From: an uncultured Cellvibrio sp.
GTDB taxonomy: Bacteria > Pseudomonadota > Gammaproteobacteria > Pseudomonadales > Cellvibrionaceae
Direction: 5' to 3'
Assembly (NCBI GenBank): GCA_946481095.1
Contig: CAMLML010000029.1
Coordinates: 1 to 50,160 of the forward strand
DNA: 50,160 nt
The translations under genes and the position numbers were made by a program. The notes beneath the pieces are model-generated. The model was not told the DNA's origin and made no database searches. It saw only the letters and a list, made by a program, of their open reading frames with translations. Positions 8,565 through 17,575 of the stretch are shown one piece after another (the stretch's first letter is position 1; every line of letters begins with the position of its first letter).

Positions 8565-9532
8565 TTTGGTTTATCTCGTTGGGTTAAACCAAAAGTAGCC
8601 AGTTCGGACAGCACCTGATGCAAATGTATTTGGCCTGACGCGGGCATTATTTTTTTTTCAGGCAAATGCAATCCATACTCTGTGCCTGATTGTTCGTAGA
8701 GTAGCGCCCAATAACATAAAACACTTAATCGTTGCTCTTGCGGTAAAGATAAAGAAAACCAGTTCAGCCATTTTTTTTCCGACGCTGATTGTTCATTTTC
8801 CTTGGTGTGCAAACCTGCTTCGCGTGCATACACTTTCCATGCGATGTGTTTGAGTGAATCACCGGGTTGGTAATTGCGTAGTGTGCCAGGATCATCGCCT
8901 CCTTTTTTTTGATTGGCATTATTGGAGTTTTCATCACCCGTTAAAGATTCCGGTTCGATTGCAGCCTGAGGTTTTGGATAAACCAATGCTTGCATGTCCA
9001 GATTGAGATGTGTCCAGCAACGAATGACCCCCAATGGATAACGGCTGTGAATCAGCAAACGTCCTGGAAATAAAAAACCGCGATGATGACTGGGGCAGGG
9101 TACTTCAACCTGTGTGGGTGTATTGGGATTTAAATCAACAATAATTTTTTTACCACCAGGCCAGGATAACTCCAGATTTTCACAACCGGTCGGGTTGGGT
9201 GTTGTTACCTGAATAATAAATATAACAGGATCACCTGCAAAATTTTTTGATGTACCGATCGCTTTTATTTCCAATCCTGCCAAATTGGTATAGGCCTGCC
9301 AGATGGCGACCACAAAAATACTGACAAGAAGATAAGCAATCGCGAGTATCAAATTATTTTGGTAATTGGTTCCCAGTAACCAGATAATAAAAATAGTGAG
9401 CGCAAGGCCCAGGCCCGTTAAGTTAGGGAAAGTATATAAATTGTGTTGCGCCAATTTATGGCTGATTGAAAGTGGTGCCCGTTTATCCAGCCATTTATCC
9501 ATGCGTTTGCGATAGATTTGTACCAGTGTCAT
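8561..9532 (-). CDS. DUF58 domain membrane protein
   Basis: A 323-residue protein with two hydrophobic helices near residues 36-76 and the DUF58 signature (DPGTLRNYQPGDSLKHIAWK) about two thirds along. DUF58 proteins accompany MoxR ATPases and transglutaminase-like proteins and often contain a von Willebrand A-like fold. This one overlaps moxR and tgpA by 4 bases at each end (ATGA arrangement), a tightly coupled three-gene operon. The role is probably a MoxR client or scaffold in envelope maintenance, inferred from context only. Confidence 0.88.
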   Translation of the reverse strand: MTLVQIYRKRMDKWLDKRAPLSISHKLAQHNLYTFPNLTGLGLALTIFIIWLLGTNYQNNLILAIAYLLVSIFVVAIWQAYTNLAGLEIKAIGTSKNFAGDPVIFIIQVTTPNPTGCENLELSWPGGKKIIVDLNPNTPTQVEVPCPSHHRGFLFPGRLLIHSRYPLGVIRCWTHLNLDMQALVYPKPQAAIEPESLTGDENSNNANQKKGGDDPGTLRNYQPGDSLKHIAWKVYAREAGLHTKENEQSASEKKWLNWFSLSLPQEQRLSVLCYWALLYEQSGTEYGLHLPEKKIMPASGQIHLHQVLSELATFGLTQRDKPK

Positions 9533-10440
9533 AACACCTTGACCTGTTCTATCAACAGTTTTCCCAATTCATTGCTATGCGCATCTATTGTTGTGCCGCG
9601 TAATCTATGTGTAATAACGGCGGGGATGACGGCTTGTAGATCTTCGGGAATTAAATATTGCCTGTCGTGAATTAATGCCCAACTTTTTGCTGCACGTAAA
9701 ATAGCGAGTGCTCCTCTGGGAGATAAACCATGACCAAATCGATCATCCTGCCGTGTCAGATTCACCAGGCGTTGCAAATAATCCAGCAGGGTTGGGCTTG
9801 CCAGCACTTGTTTTGCCATCAATTGTAATTGTGATAATTGATTAGGTTTTAATATGGATTCCAGTCGGTTAATTTTTTCCCTCGGATCCAGCCCCTCCAT
9901 CAGTTGTCTTTCAGCCGTTGCATCCGGGTATCCAAGAGAAAGCCGCATCAGAAATCGATCCAGTTGGGATTCCGGCAAAGGAAATGTCCCACTTTGCGAA
10001 AAGGGATTCTGTGTTGCTATGACAAAAAAAGGTGAAGGCAATACACGGGTTTTTCCTTCAATACTGACTTGCCGTTCTTCCATGGCTTCGAGTAATGCGC
10101 TTTGTGTTTTGGGAGAGGTTCTATTGATTTCATCGGCTAATAAAAGGTTAGTGAAAATAGGGCCGGTATGAAACCTGAATTGGCTGGTTTCCCTGTCGAA
10201 GATAGCGGCACCGAGTATATCGGCCGGTAGCAGATCACTGGTGAACTGTACCCGTTGAAAGTCCAATCCCAATACTTTTGCCAATCCGTGTGCCAGGGTT
10301 GTTTTACCCATTCCGGGTAAATCTTCCAAAAGCAGGTGGCCATCTGCCAGTACGCAGGATAATGCCAGTTTTATTTGATGATGTTTTCCGAGCAGAATTT
10401 GATCAAGTTGCTGTATTAATTGTTGGATAATGGACTGCAT
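9529..10440 (-). CDS. MoxR family AAA+ ATPase
   Basis: A 303-residue ATPase. Walker A is L-P-G-M-G-K-T-T (about 42-48), and Walker B is L-L-L-A-D-E-I-N-R (about 99-107). The sensor region I-A-T-Q-N-P and the arginine-rich segment SQLDRFLMR follow, with the C-terminal lid after. MoxR proteins act as chaperones that remodel or insert cofactors into partner proteins, usually encoded beside DUF58/VWA genes, as here. It is the first gene of the minus-strand operon with DUF58, tgpA and the coiled-coil protein. Confidence 0.93.
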   Translation of the reverse strand: MQSIIQQLIQQLDQILLGKHHQIKLALSCVLADGHLLLEDLPGMGKTTLAHGLAKVLGLDFQRVQFTSDLLPADILGAAIFDRETSQFRFHTGPIFTNLLLADEINRTSPKTQSALLEAMEERQVSIEGKTRVLPSPFFVIATQNPFSQSGTFPLPESQLDRFLMRLSLGYPDATAERQLMEGLDPREKINRLESILKPNQLSQLQLMAKQVLASPTLLDYLQRLVNLTRQDDRFGHGLSPRGALAILRAAKSWALIHDRQYLIPEDLQAVIPAVITHRLRGTTIDAHSNELGKLLIEQVKVL

Positions 10441-10547
10441 AAGGACTCGTTAATCATTTTTCAAAAGTTATCAGGAACTATAGGTGATTTAAGCGAAATC
10501 GGAAAACAGGATTTGTGATTAGTAAGATAAATGCCGAATTAATGCTG

Positions 10548-10553
10548 TATACT
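10548..10553 (+). promoter_or_regulatory. candidate -10 box of rhlB
   Basis: TATACT at 10548-10553 would start transcription near 10560, about 22 bases before the rhlB GTG. No good -35 box is seen at 16-18 bases. Confidence 0.35.
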
Positions 10554-10581
10554 TGGCCGCAGATGAAAAAACCAACCATGG

Positions 10582-12150
10582 GTGGCGCGATTGATAGTCA
10601 GGTTTATAAATAAATTACTGGGAAAAAAAGAGTCAAGCAGGCAGCAACAAACGCAAGAGCCTGCTCCGGCGAAAAACAAAACCGGCCAGTCACATAAAGC
10701 TTCACACTCCTTAACACAAGACACTGACCAGCGTAAAACCAAATCCAGAAATTCCGGCAAGCGTCCATCGAAACAGGGCCATCAGGCCGATGAAAAAAAT
10801 CATCATACTGCTGCCAAATCTACTGCCAAAAAAAAATCAGAGGATTTGCATAAATCCTGGGATCCGGCTTCATTCAAGGTGGAAAAAATTGAAGACAAAA
10901 CACGCTTCCATGATTTTGATTTACCTTCCGAATTAATGCATGCAATCGCGGATGCAGGCTTTCAATATTGCTCACCGATTCAGGCGCGATCTTTACCTTA
11001 TGCGTTGCAAGGCCGTGATGTGGTGGGGAAGGCGCAAACAGGTACAGGCAAAACGGCTGCGTTTTTAATTGCAATTATTGATTATTTGATGAAATCACCG
11101 CTGACGGAAAAACCTTATGCAGGTGAAGCGCGTGCATTAATTATTGCCCCTACAAGGGAATTGGTGATGCAAATTGCGGATGATGCAAAATTACTTTGCC
11201 AATATACCCATTTGCAAATTCATACCTTGGTTGGTGGTATGGATTACGCCAAGCAGCAAAGACATTTGCATAATGCGGTAGTGGATATTTTAGTGGCCAC
11301 GCCAGGGAGATTATTGGATTTTTGTGGCAATAAAGATGTGCATCTGGATCAACTTGAAATTCTGGTCATTGATGAAGCAGATCGTATGTTGGATATGGGA
11401 TTTATTCCTCAGGTGAGACAAATTGTTCGACAAACTCCACCACGCGAAGAACGCCAGACATTATTTTTCTCGGCGACATTTACCGATGATGTTCATAATC
11501 TGGTTGAACAGTGGACTTACAAACCCGTCACAGTGGAAATTGAGCCGGAAACAGTTGCCAACGCCAAAGTTGAGCAACATGTCTATCTGGTTTCCACCGA
11601 AGAAAAATACACATTACTTTACAATTTAATCCAGCAGGAACATGCCGACAGCATGATTATTTTTGCCAATCGTCGCGATGAATGTCGCGATCTGCAAGAA
11701 AAATTGCGTGCGCATGGCGTCAATGCCGGTTTGTTGTCAGGTGAAATTAATCAACAAAAACGTGTATCAACATTGGAAGCTTTTAAATCAGGTGATTTGA
11801 AAGTATTGGTGGCAACTGATGTGGCCGGCAGGGGGATCCATATTAGTGGTATCAGTCACGTTGTGAATTTTACTTTACCGGAAGAGCCGGAAGATTACGT
11901 GCACCGCATCGGTAGAACCGGGCGCGCGGGTAAATCGGGAACCTCAATCAGTTTTGCATGTGAAGATGATGCATTGCGATTGGAACCTATAGAAAAGTTG
12001 TTGGGAAAAAATTTAAAGTGTGAGCAACCACCGGAATATTTATTGTTGGCACCACCGGATTTACCCGCTGACTTTCAGCCGGGAAGTCGTCAGCCAACTG
12101 GTGGTAGTCGCCATTTAGGAAAGGGACGTAACCGTCACCCCAAACGTTAA
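10582..12150 (+). CDS. rhlB: DEAD-box ATP-dependent RNA helicase RhlB
   Basis: A 522-residue RNA helicase, the degradosome-type enzyme. The first ~100 residues are basic and low complexity. The core then shows the Q motif ([10 protein letters not shown]), [56 protein letters not shown] and [10 protein letters not shown]. The tail is Gly/Arg/His rich. The start is a GTG with no clear ribosome site. An ATG at 10563 is in another frame and opens only a 16-codon ORF. The downstream transporter starts 2 bases after the stop, so the two are co-transcribed. Confidence 0.9.
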   Translation: MARLIVRFINKLLGKKESSRQQQTQEPAPAKNKTGQSHKASHSLTQDTDQRKTKSRNSGKRPSKQGHQADEKNHHTAAKSTAKKKSEDLHKSWDPASFKVEKIEDKTRFHDFDLPSELMHAIADAGFQYCSPIQARSLPYALQGRDVVGKAQTGTGKTAAFLIAIIDYLMKSPLTEKPYAGEARALIIAPTRELVMQIADDAKLLCQYTHLQIHTLVGGMDYAKQQRHLHNAVVDILVATPGRLLDFCGNKDVHLDQLEILVIDEADRMLDMGFIPQVRQIVRQTPPREERQTLFFSATFTDDVHNLVEQWTYKPVTVEIEPETVANAKVEQHVYLVSTEEKYTLLYNLIQQEHADSMIIFANRRDECRDLQEKLRAHGVNAGLLSGEINQQKRVSTLEAFKSGDLKVLVATDVAGRGIHISGISHVVNFTLPEEPEDYVHRIGRTGRAGKSGTSISFACEDDALRLEPIEKLLGKNLKCEQPPEYLLLAPPDLPADFQPGSRQPTGGSRHLGKGRNRHPKR

Positions 12151-12152
12151 AT

Positions 12153-13025
12153 ATGTCGTCATCACGTCGTGCTTTATTAACGCTTTACCTCAGTGCTTTT
12201 TTAATGGGCGCGACGGGTTTGTTTTCAAAAACCATTCATTTGCCTGCATGGGATATTACGGGTTATCGCACCTGGATTGCCTCCTTTTTACTTTTTGCCT
12301 GGGTCTGGTGGCGTGAACGAAAAGTGGCGTTGTCATCGGTGAATGATTATTGGCGAATTATTTTTTTGGGTGCGTTATTGGCCATTCACTGGATTACTTT
12401 TTTTCATTCGATGCAGGTTTCCAGTGTTTCTGTTGGGCTGATTTCACTTTACGCCTATCCGGTGATGACAGTTTTTATGGAGCCTTTTGTTAAAAAAACA
12501 CGTCTGGATTGGCGTGACGTTGTCACTGGATTGGTGGTGTTATTAGGTGTCTATTTTTTAATTCCGGAATTTAATCTGGATAACAATGTCACCCTGGGTG
12601 TTTTCTGGGGTGTGATTTCCGCTTTCACCTTTGCCTTGCGAAATTTATTGTTGGGCCATTGGTTCAGTGGCCAGTCAGCGGCGCGATCAATGAGTTATCA
12701 GGTGTTGGTGGTTGCCTTGTTAATGACGCCTGTTATATGGGTTTCCGAGTATCAGCCGACCGAAGTTGACTGGTGGCAACTGATTTGTTTGGGCATTGTA
12801 TTTACCGCTTTTGCGCATACCTTGCTGGGCGATTCCTTGCGTTATCTGAAAGCAAAAACTGTGGCACTGGTAGCTTGCATCCAACCGGTTTTTGGTGTGA
12901 TTTATGACGTTGCATTTCTGCATACTATTCCCGGTTTAACTACCTTGATCGGTGGAGTGATTATTTTGCTGGCGGCAGTCTATGAGTCAGTCAAAGAGCA
13001 TAATCGACAGTCGGATCTTAAATAA
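12153..13025 (+). CDS. DMT superfamily permease (EamA domains)
   Basis: A 290-residue inner-membrane protein with about ten hydrophobic helices in two EamA repeats, the layout of drug/metabolite transporters. Helix-loop marks include the GLFSKTIHLPAW and DWRDVVTGLVVLLGVY segments, and the second repeat starts near residue 145 (GVFWGVISAFTFALRN). It starts 2 bases after rhlB, which implies translational coupling. The substrate cannot be predicted. Confidence 0.85.
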   Translation: MSSSRRALLTLYLSAFLMGATGLFSKTIHLPAWDITGYRTWIASFLLFAWVWWRERKVALSSVNDYWRIIFLGALLAIHWITFFHSMQVSSVSVGLISLYAYPVMTVFMEPFVKKTRLDWRDVVTGLVVLLGVYFLIPEFNLDNNVTLGVFWGVISAFTFALRNLLLGHWFSGQSAARSMSYQVLVVALLMTPVIWVSEYQPTEVDWWQLICLGIVFTAFAHTLLGDSLRYLKAKTVALVACIQPVFGVIYDVAFLHTIPGLTTLIGGVIILLAAVYESVKEHNRQSDLK

Positions 13026-13113
13026 TCTGCTTTTCCCCTGGCGAATTTGTCGTGGTTTCCTGCGTTTTTGTATTTCTTGACTAGACTCAAATGAAACATT
13101 ACGAGTCTGATAA

Positions 13114-14370
13114 ATGAAAAAAATCCTTGTCGTTGAAGATAGTGAGATGGTGATGAAAGTGCTGCGTCATTTGATGCAGTCGCTCGATGGCTATCAAACT
13201 GTCTATGCTTCCAGTCTTGCACAAGCAAGAGAGCTATGTGATCAGTATCAGGACGATTTTTTTGCAGCTTTGGTTGATTTGAATTTACCTGACGCTGCTG
13301 ATGGTGAAGTGGTGGATTTTACATTGAGTAAAAAAATTCCCACCATTGTGCTGACCGGTTCTTATGATGAAAAAAGGCGCGAGCAATTATTCAATAAAGG
13401 CATAGTGGATTATCTGACCAAAGAAGGTCGTTATGCCTATGCCAAAGCCATCAATATGATTCAACGTTTGGAAAAAAACCAATCCATAAAAGTGTTGGTG
13501 GTTGATGATTCCGATCTGTCGCGTAAACAGGTGGTTAACTTATTCAAGCGCCATCTGTATCAGATTCTACAAGCGGAGGATGGAGTGGATGCGATCAGGG
13601 TTATGTTGGAGAACCCGGATATAAAACTGTTAATCACCGATTACAATATGCCTAATATGGATGGTTTTGAGTTGGTGCGTAACTTGCGTTACAAGTACGA
13701 AAAAACAGATTTGATTATGATTGGTGTTTCCGGTGACAGTAGTGAAGCCTTGTCTGCAAAATTTATCAAACATGGTGCCAATGACTTTTTGCGAAAACCC
13801 TTTCATCCTGAAGAGTTTTATTGCCGCATTACACATAATATTGAATTTTTGGAGCTAATAGAAAAGATAGAATTTAATGCATGCCATGATCATTTAACCG
13901 GTCTTTATCATCGTGTGCAGTTTTTTAATTTGGGACGTGAACACCATAAAAATGCGATTGAAAAACAAAATCACCTGAGTATCGCAGTTATTAACATAGA
14001 TCAATTCAGCCGTGTTAATCTTCAGCATGGTAATGATTGGGGTGATTATGCATTAAAGCAAATCGCTGCTACATTGCAGGAAATGCTTGGTCGATTTTTA
14101 TTGGCAAGAGCAGATGCTGATGATTTTTATTTATTAATGGCAGGTTTGGACAATGAAAAGGCCTTGGCATTAATAAGTAAAGTAAAACAATTATTTGCAT
14201 CGGAAGCTATTCTGATTAATGGTGAATCCCTGTATTTTACATTTAGTGCAGGCATCAGTAATTTGGCAGACAGTCTTGACCAGCAAGTGTCAAAGGCGGT
14301 TAAGCTTATGCAGCGTGCAAAAGATGCAGGCGGCAATATGATTATTGCAGAAGATGAAGAAGATGATTAG
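13114..14370 (+). CDS. tandem receiver-domain response regulator with degenerate GGDEF domain
   Basis: A 418-residue cytoplasmic signalling protein. Receiver 1 (1-120) has E8/D9, the phospho-acceptor Asp55 (VDLNLPD), Thr81 and Lys103. Receiver 2 (126-240) has D131/D132, Asp176 (ITDYNMPNMDGF) and Lys228. A GGDEF-fold domain (about 255-415) begins DHLTGLYHR. Its signature is D334-A335-D336-D337-F338 in place of G-G-D-E-F, so the glycines needed to bind GTP are missing. It is therefore probably not a working diguanylate cyclase, but could be a c-di-GMP or protein-binding output. A TTGACT box at 13077 may be the -35, but the -10 is weak. It is convergent with the TPR gene, 12 bases away. Confidence 0.85.
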   Translation: MKKILVVEDSEMVMKVLRHLMQSLDGYQTVYASSLAQARELCDQYQDDFFAALVDLNLPDAADGEVVDFTLSKKIPTIVLTGSYDEKRREQLFNKGIVDYLTKEGRYAYAKAINMIQRLEKNQSIKVLVVDDSDLSRKQVVNLFKRHLYQILQAEDGVDAIRVMLENPDIKLLITDYNMPNMDGFELVRNLRYKYEKTDLIMIGVSGDSSEALSAKFIKHGANDFLRKPFHPEEFYCRITHNIEFLELIEKIEFNACHDHLTGLYHRVQFFNLGREHHKNAIEKQNHLSIAVINIDQFSRVNLQHGNDWGDYALKQIAATLQEMLGRFLLARADADDFYLLMAGLDNEKALALISKVKQLFASEAILINGESLYFTFSAGISNLADSLDQQVSKAVKLMQRAKDAGGNMIIAEDEEDD

Positions 14371-14382
14371 CATTAACCTGTA

Positions 14383-15192
14383 TTAACGTTTAGTGCCTGA
14401 TTCAAATTCGCGTTTAAATTTTTTATCTTTTTTGTAATCCTGTTTTTTAATTTGTTTAACCAGTTGCTGGTATTCCTGCATTTTATTCGCTGTTTTATAG
14501 GCTTTTGCCAAACTCCATAACCCCCAAAAATAATGTTTGTCTCGCGGATTTTTCATTTCATTTTGGTAGATTAAAAGTTTATCTATTGCCAGTTGGGGAT
14601 CTTTTTTAAGTAGAAGGTAAGTTTCCCCTATCTGTAAATTTGAATCAGTCAGGTACCAGTTATCTTGTTTGGTTTTATTGATGGTAGCTGCTTTTGTTTG
14701 CAGTGTTTCCAAATGTGCCAGGGATTTTTCGTATTGTTTTTCCCCGCGATAGGTACGTGCCAGAAAGTAGTGTGTGGCAAGATATTTAATTTTTCCATTT
14801 TCGAGTTGATTGGCAATTTGCACAGCTTCTTTTTGCCGGTCATGAGTAAGTAGATGCTCAAGCCAAATTACCTGGCTTTGTTCTGCGTTGTGTTTTGCAA
14901 GATCTTGCAAATAACGTTTGGCTTTATCTTCCGATCCTCCCGCAACACCGGGTGCTTGCAAGTGGTAATTAATGGCAGATACCAATGCGCGTCTGTTATT
15001 GGAATCCTGTTCATAAACCGTTTCATAAGTTTTGATACAGGATTTGGCCAATTTAAGCGCTTTAAACATCGAAGCTGTTTGTGCAATTTTACAGTCACGA
15101 TCTGCTTGATCCAGAATTGTTTCAGTTTCATTGGTTGCAAAAGCAAATGGTGTTAGCAGACAAGCAAAAAAGATCAACGATTTAAGTTGCAT
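14383..15192 (-). CDS. exported TPR-like repeat protein
   Basis: A 269-residue protein with a signal peptide (residues 1-19, ending F-A-F-A). Helical repeats of tetratricopeptide type follow, with recognisable pairs such as HYFLARTYRGEKQYEKSLAHLE and a GVAGGSEDKAKRYL segment seen in other periplasmic TPR proteins. The C-terminus is very Lys rich. It is a probable periplasmic scaffold, and no partner is evident. It lies downstream of the efp terminator and so needs its own promoter. Confidence 0.7.
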   Translation of the reverse strand: MQLKSLIFFACLLTPFAFATNETETILDQADRDCKIAQTASMFKALKLAKSCIKTYETVYEQDSNNRRALVSAINYHLQAPGVAGGSEDKAKRYLQDLAKHNAEQSQVIWLEHLLTHDRQKEAVQIANQLENGKIKYLATHYFLARTYRGEKQYEKSLAHLETLQTKAATINKTKQDNWYLTDSNLQIGETYLLLKKDPQLAIDKLLIYQNEMKNPRDKHYFWGLWSLAKAYKTANKMQEYQQLVKQIKKQDYKKDKKFKREFESGTKR

Positions 15193-15254
15193 TGCGAATC
15201 CCTGGATGGGTTAATTTTTTCTGAGACCTTCATGGTTTTTACAGGTTCAATCTA

Positions 15255-15306
15255 TTCACAGCAATAAAAAAGGCGACACTTGTGTCGCCTTTTTTATTGC
15301 TGTGAA
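15255..15306 (-). terminator. terminator of efp; perfect 25-bp inverted repeat
   Basis: Arms 15255-15279 and 15282-15306 are perfect inverse complements with a 2-base centre. The GC core is GGCGACAC/GTGTCGCC, flanked by A6 and T6. On the minus strand it gives a strong stem followed by a T run, starting about 10 bases after the efp stop. The layout would also terminate plus-strand transcription. Confidence 0.88.
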
Positions 15307-15315
15307 GAATACAAA

Positions 15316-15876
15316 TCATGCACGTGATTTGTATTCGCCAGTGCGGGTATCAATGATAATTTTTTGACCGATTTCAACAAATGCAGCCACTTGCAGTTCA
15401 GTGCCATTGTTGAGTTTTGCGGTTTTCATTACTTTGCCTGACGTGTCACCACGAACAGCGGGTTCGGTGTAGGCCACTTCACGAATGATGGAGTTTGGCG
15501 GGGTAACGGAAATGACTTTTCCTTCGTAGAAGACCGCATCACATACATCTTCCATACCGTCTTCCAGCCATGGACCCAAATCACCCAGGTCATCTTTGGT
15601 CACTTCGTATTGGTTGTACTCGGGATCCATAAACACATACATAGGATCTGAGTAGTAAGAGTAGGTCACTTCTTTACGATCCAGTTGGATGTCTTCGAAC
15701 TTGTCATCTGCGCGGTAAACAGTCTCGGTGTTAATGCCGCTGAGCAGGTTTTTTAATTTCATTTTCACTACAGCAGAGTTACGACCTGACTTGTTGTACT
15801 CGGCCTTTTGGATCACCCAGGGGGATCCATCGATCATCACTACGTTGCCAGCGCGGCATTCTTGAGCTGTTTTCAT
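15316..15876 (-). CDS. efp: translation elongation factor P
   Basis: A 186-residue EF-P, the factor that rescues ribosomes stalled on polyproline. The KOW-like N domain has the loop K-S-G-R-N-S with Arg at position 32, the residue rhamnosylated in Pseudomonas- and Shewanella-type EF-P, rather than Lys34. The C-terminal OB domain ends [12 protein letters not shown], the usual family end. The matching modification enzyme, earP, lies about 4.2 kb upstream on the same strand. GGAAG lies before the ATG. Confidence 0.97.
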   Translation of the reverse strand: MKTAQECRAGNVVMIDGSPWVIQKAEYNKSGRNSAVVKMKLKNLLSGINTETVYRADDKFEDIQLDRKEVTYSYYSDPMYVFMDPEYNQYEVTKDDLGDLGPWLEDGMEDVCDAVFYEGKVISVTPPNSIIREVAYTEPAVRGDTSGKVMKTAKLNNGTELQVAAFVEIGQKIIIDTRTGEYKSRA

Positions 15877-15920
15877 GACTTGCTTCCAAATAAGGGTTGG
15901 GATCTAAAAATTCGGTGCGC

Positions 15921-15926
15921 ACTATA
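15921..15926 (-). promoter_or_regulatory. candidate efp promoter (-10 box)
   Basis: On the minus strand TATAGT reads at 15926-15921, with a TTTTCA-like -35 about 18 bases upstream. This gives a leader of about 38 bases before the efp ATG. Confidence 0.45.
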
Positions 15927-16006
15927 CCTTTCTTTGGCGATTTTTGAAAATTGAATTTGGAGCCCTGAAGACGCACCTCTGTGAAAGCATGTGCGTGCGA
16001 GGGGGC

Positions 16007-16150
16007 GTCATCCCTGCGAAGGCACACGTCATCCCTTCGAAGGCATGTCATCCCTGCGAAAGCACACGTCATCCCTGCGAAGGCACGTCATCCCTGCGAA
16101 AGCAGGGATCCAGCTTTTGTTTTATGGATTCCTGCCTTCGCAGGAATGAC
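16007..16150. repeat. REP-like tandem array
   Basis: Five copies of GTCATCCCTGCGAARGC start at 16007, 16028, 16047, 16068 and 16087, so spacings alternate 21, 19, 21, 19. One copy has TTCG in place of TGCG. The last copy runs into AGGGATCCA and, after about 17 bases, an inverted partner ending CCTTCGCAGGAATGAC at 16150, giving one complete hairpin. Related single units occur at 34406, 37145, 43784 and 48220. The array fills the gap between efp and the VOC gene, and ORFs across it are repeat artefacts. Confidence 0.85.
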
Positions 16151-16188
16151 CGCAGTGATGAGGGATGATGGCCTCAGACCCAGGTAAA

Positions 16189-16674
16189 CTACCAATGAAT
16201 GGCTTTTTCAATCTCTGCCACATCAATCTTCTGCATGGTCATCATGGCTTCAAAAACACGTTTAGCGACCATAGGGTCAGGGTGTTTGATCCCTTGGGAT
16301 AAGGCCACAGGCGTGATCTGCCAGGAGATTCCCCATTTATCCTTACACCAGCCGCATTCACTTTCCTGCCCGCCGTTATTGACGATTGCATTCCAGTAGC
16401 AATCGGTTTCGGTTTGATCTTTGGTTGCAACCTGAAACGAGAAGGCTTCACTGTGCTTGAATGCGGGGCCACCGTTGATCCCTAAACAGGGAATACCCAA
16501 AACTGTAAATTCAACGGTCAAGACATCACCACCTTTTCCAGAAGGATAATCGCCTGGCGCCTTCACAACAGCATCAACACTGGAATTTGGAAATGTCTTG
16601 GCGTAAAAATTTGCGGCTTCTTCAGCATCTTTATCGAACCAAAGGCAGATGGTGTTTTTTGCGGGTGCGGTCAT
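16189..16674 (-). CDS. VOC superfamily protein, PhnB/3-demethylubiquinone methyltransferase-like
   Basis: A 161-residue protein with the PhnB-like glyoxalase fold: NTICLWFDKDAEEAANFY, then VEFTVLGIPCLGINGGPAFKHSEAFSFQV, and the end KDKWGISWQITPVAL. Annotated relatives are called 3-demethylubiquinone-9 methyltransferases, but the fold is a VOC barrel and the function is generally unproven. ATG 16674 has GGAGA upstream. Longer versions starting at 16803 would run into the next gene and are rejected. It follows the four-gene KAS III cluster on the same strand. Confidence 0.85.
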   Translation of the reverse strand: MTAPAKNTICLWFDKDAEEAANFYAKTFPNSSVDAVVKAPGDYPSGKGGDVLTVEFTVLGIPCLGINGGPAFKHSEAFSFQVATKDQTETDCYWNAIVNNGGQESECGWCKDKWGISWQITPVALSQGIKHPDPMVAKRVFEAMMTMQKIDVAEIEKAIHW

Positions 16675-16738
16675 CTTGTTTCTCCGTTTTGAATTGGGTT
16701 CGAATAGTCGATTGGATAGGGTGAGTTTCGACAGCGCA

Positions 16739-17575
16739 TCAAATAGAAACCGATTTTCTTGTTTTCTCCAAAGCAGCGTAAAGATATTCAGTGAAAAATC
16801 CATGCATTAAAAAGCGCTGACTCAAGTTCCAGGGGCCGACAAGATATAAAGGAAATTTGTTGTAGGCCATTTCGGTGAGTAGTGGTTGATTCAAAATCTC
16901 GCCGAGTCGAATGGCTATGGATTGATCCAAATTGAAACCATTGATGGCGTCGCGGTATTCCTCTCGCGTTAACAGAAAACAAAACAGGCACATAAAAAGC
17001 GCATGTGCACTTTCAAAGTCGATGACTTGAGACCAACGTTTTTCGACCTGGAAATTATTCATATCAATGGGTTTCCAGGCTGACCAGTCCAGAGCAGCCT
17101 GACGCTCCATGCCGGTTGGCTCCCAATAGCCCAATTCTCGAAATACTCGAAACAACTCCTGATCATGTTTCACAAAACTGTCTTCACGCATGTCGGCAAT
17201 TGTTTTGGGATAGAGCCGCAACAATTCAGGCGTTTTTTTGCCGGAATTTTGCGCAAGAAAGTTGAGCAGGTTAGATTCGGTTGTGTAATGACGCAAAATC
17301 AGCATATTGGCTTCGTAGCTGACCAGGTGTTTGCAAAACCAACAAATTAATTTTTGCAGAAGTCCGTGGGCGCGAAATTGTGGCAGAGGCAAGCGTTTAA
17401 AAAACCAGGTGATGTGTAACAGCAGGGCGAAAAAAAGTTGCAAAAAAGGCCGTACAGTCCAACGAAAGGGATTGTCGAGATCCTTTAACCAAAACTCAAC
17501 TGCTTCGCGTTCAATCGGAAATGAGTTGTCGTATCTTAGTGCTTCCAGATAAGCACTGCGTTCCTGATTACGCAT
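16739..17575 (-). CDS. unknown protein of the KAS III/oxidase cluster
   Basis: A 278-residue protein of no family I can name firmly. It is rich in Trp, Phe and Arg, with one hydrophobic stretch near residues 45-60 (LQLFFALLLHITWFF). Possible conserved spots are HLVSYEANMLILRHYTTES and GPWNLSQRFLMHGFFTEY. Acidic and His residues are scattered, with no metal motif. ATG 17575 has GGAGG six bases upstream and overlaps the oxidase stop. The TTG three bases upstream is less likely. It is the last gene of the four-gene set, and its position implies a role with the KAS III-like enzyme and the oxidase. Confidence 0.6.
   Translation of the reverse strand: MRNQERSAYLEALRYDNSFPIEREAVEFWLKDLDNPFRWTVRPFLQLFFALLLHITWFFKRLPLPQFRAHGLLQKLICWFCKHLVSYEANMLILRHYTTESNLLNFLAQNSGKKTPELLRLYPKTIADMREDSFVKHDQELFRVFRELGYWEPTGMERQAALDWSAWKPIDMNNFQVEKRWSQVIDFESAHALFMCLFCFLLTREEYRDAINGFNLDQSIAIRLGEILNQPLLTEMAYNKFPLYLVGPWNLSQRFLMHGFFTEYLYAALEKTRKSVSI

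Noticed and set aside
16007..16150. CRISPR array
   Set aside because: Spacing is 19-21 bases from unit start to unit start, leaving only 2-4 bases between repeats. There are no spacers and no cas genes. The unit is a known type of REP sequence.
15779..16187. ORFs across the REP array
   Set aside because: Their products are repeated peptides created by the repeat itself, with no ribosome sites.
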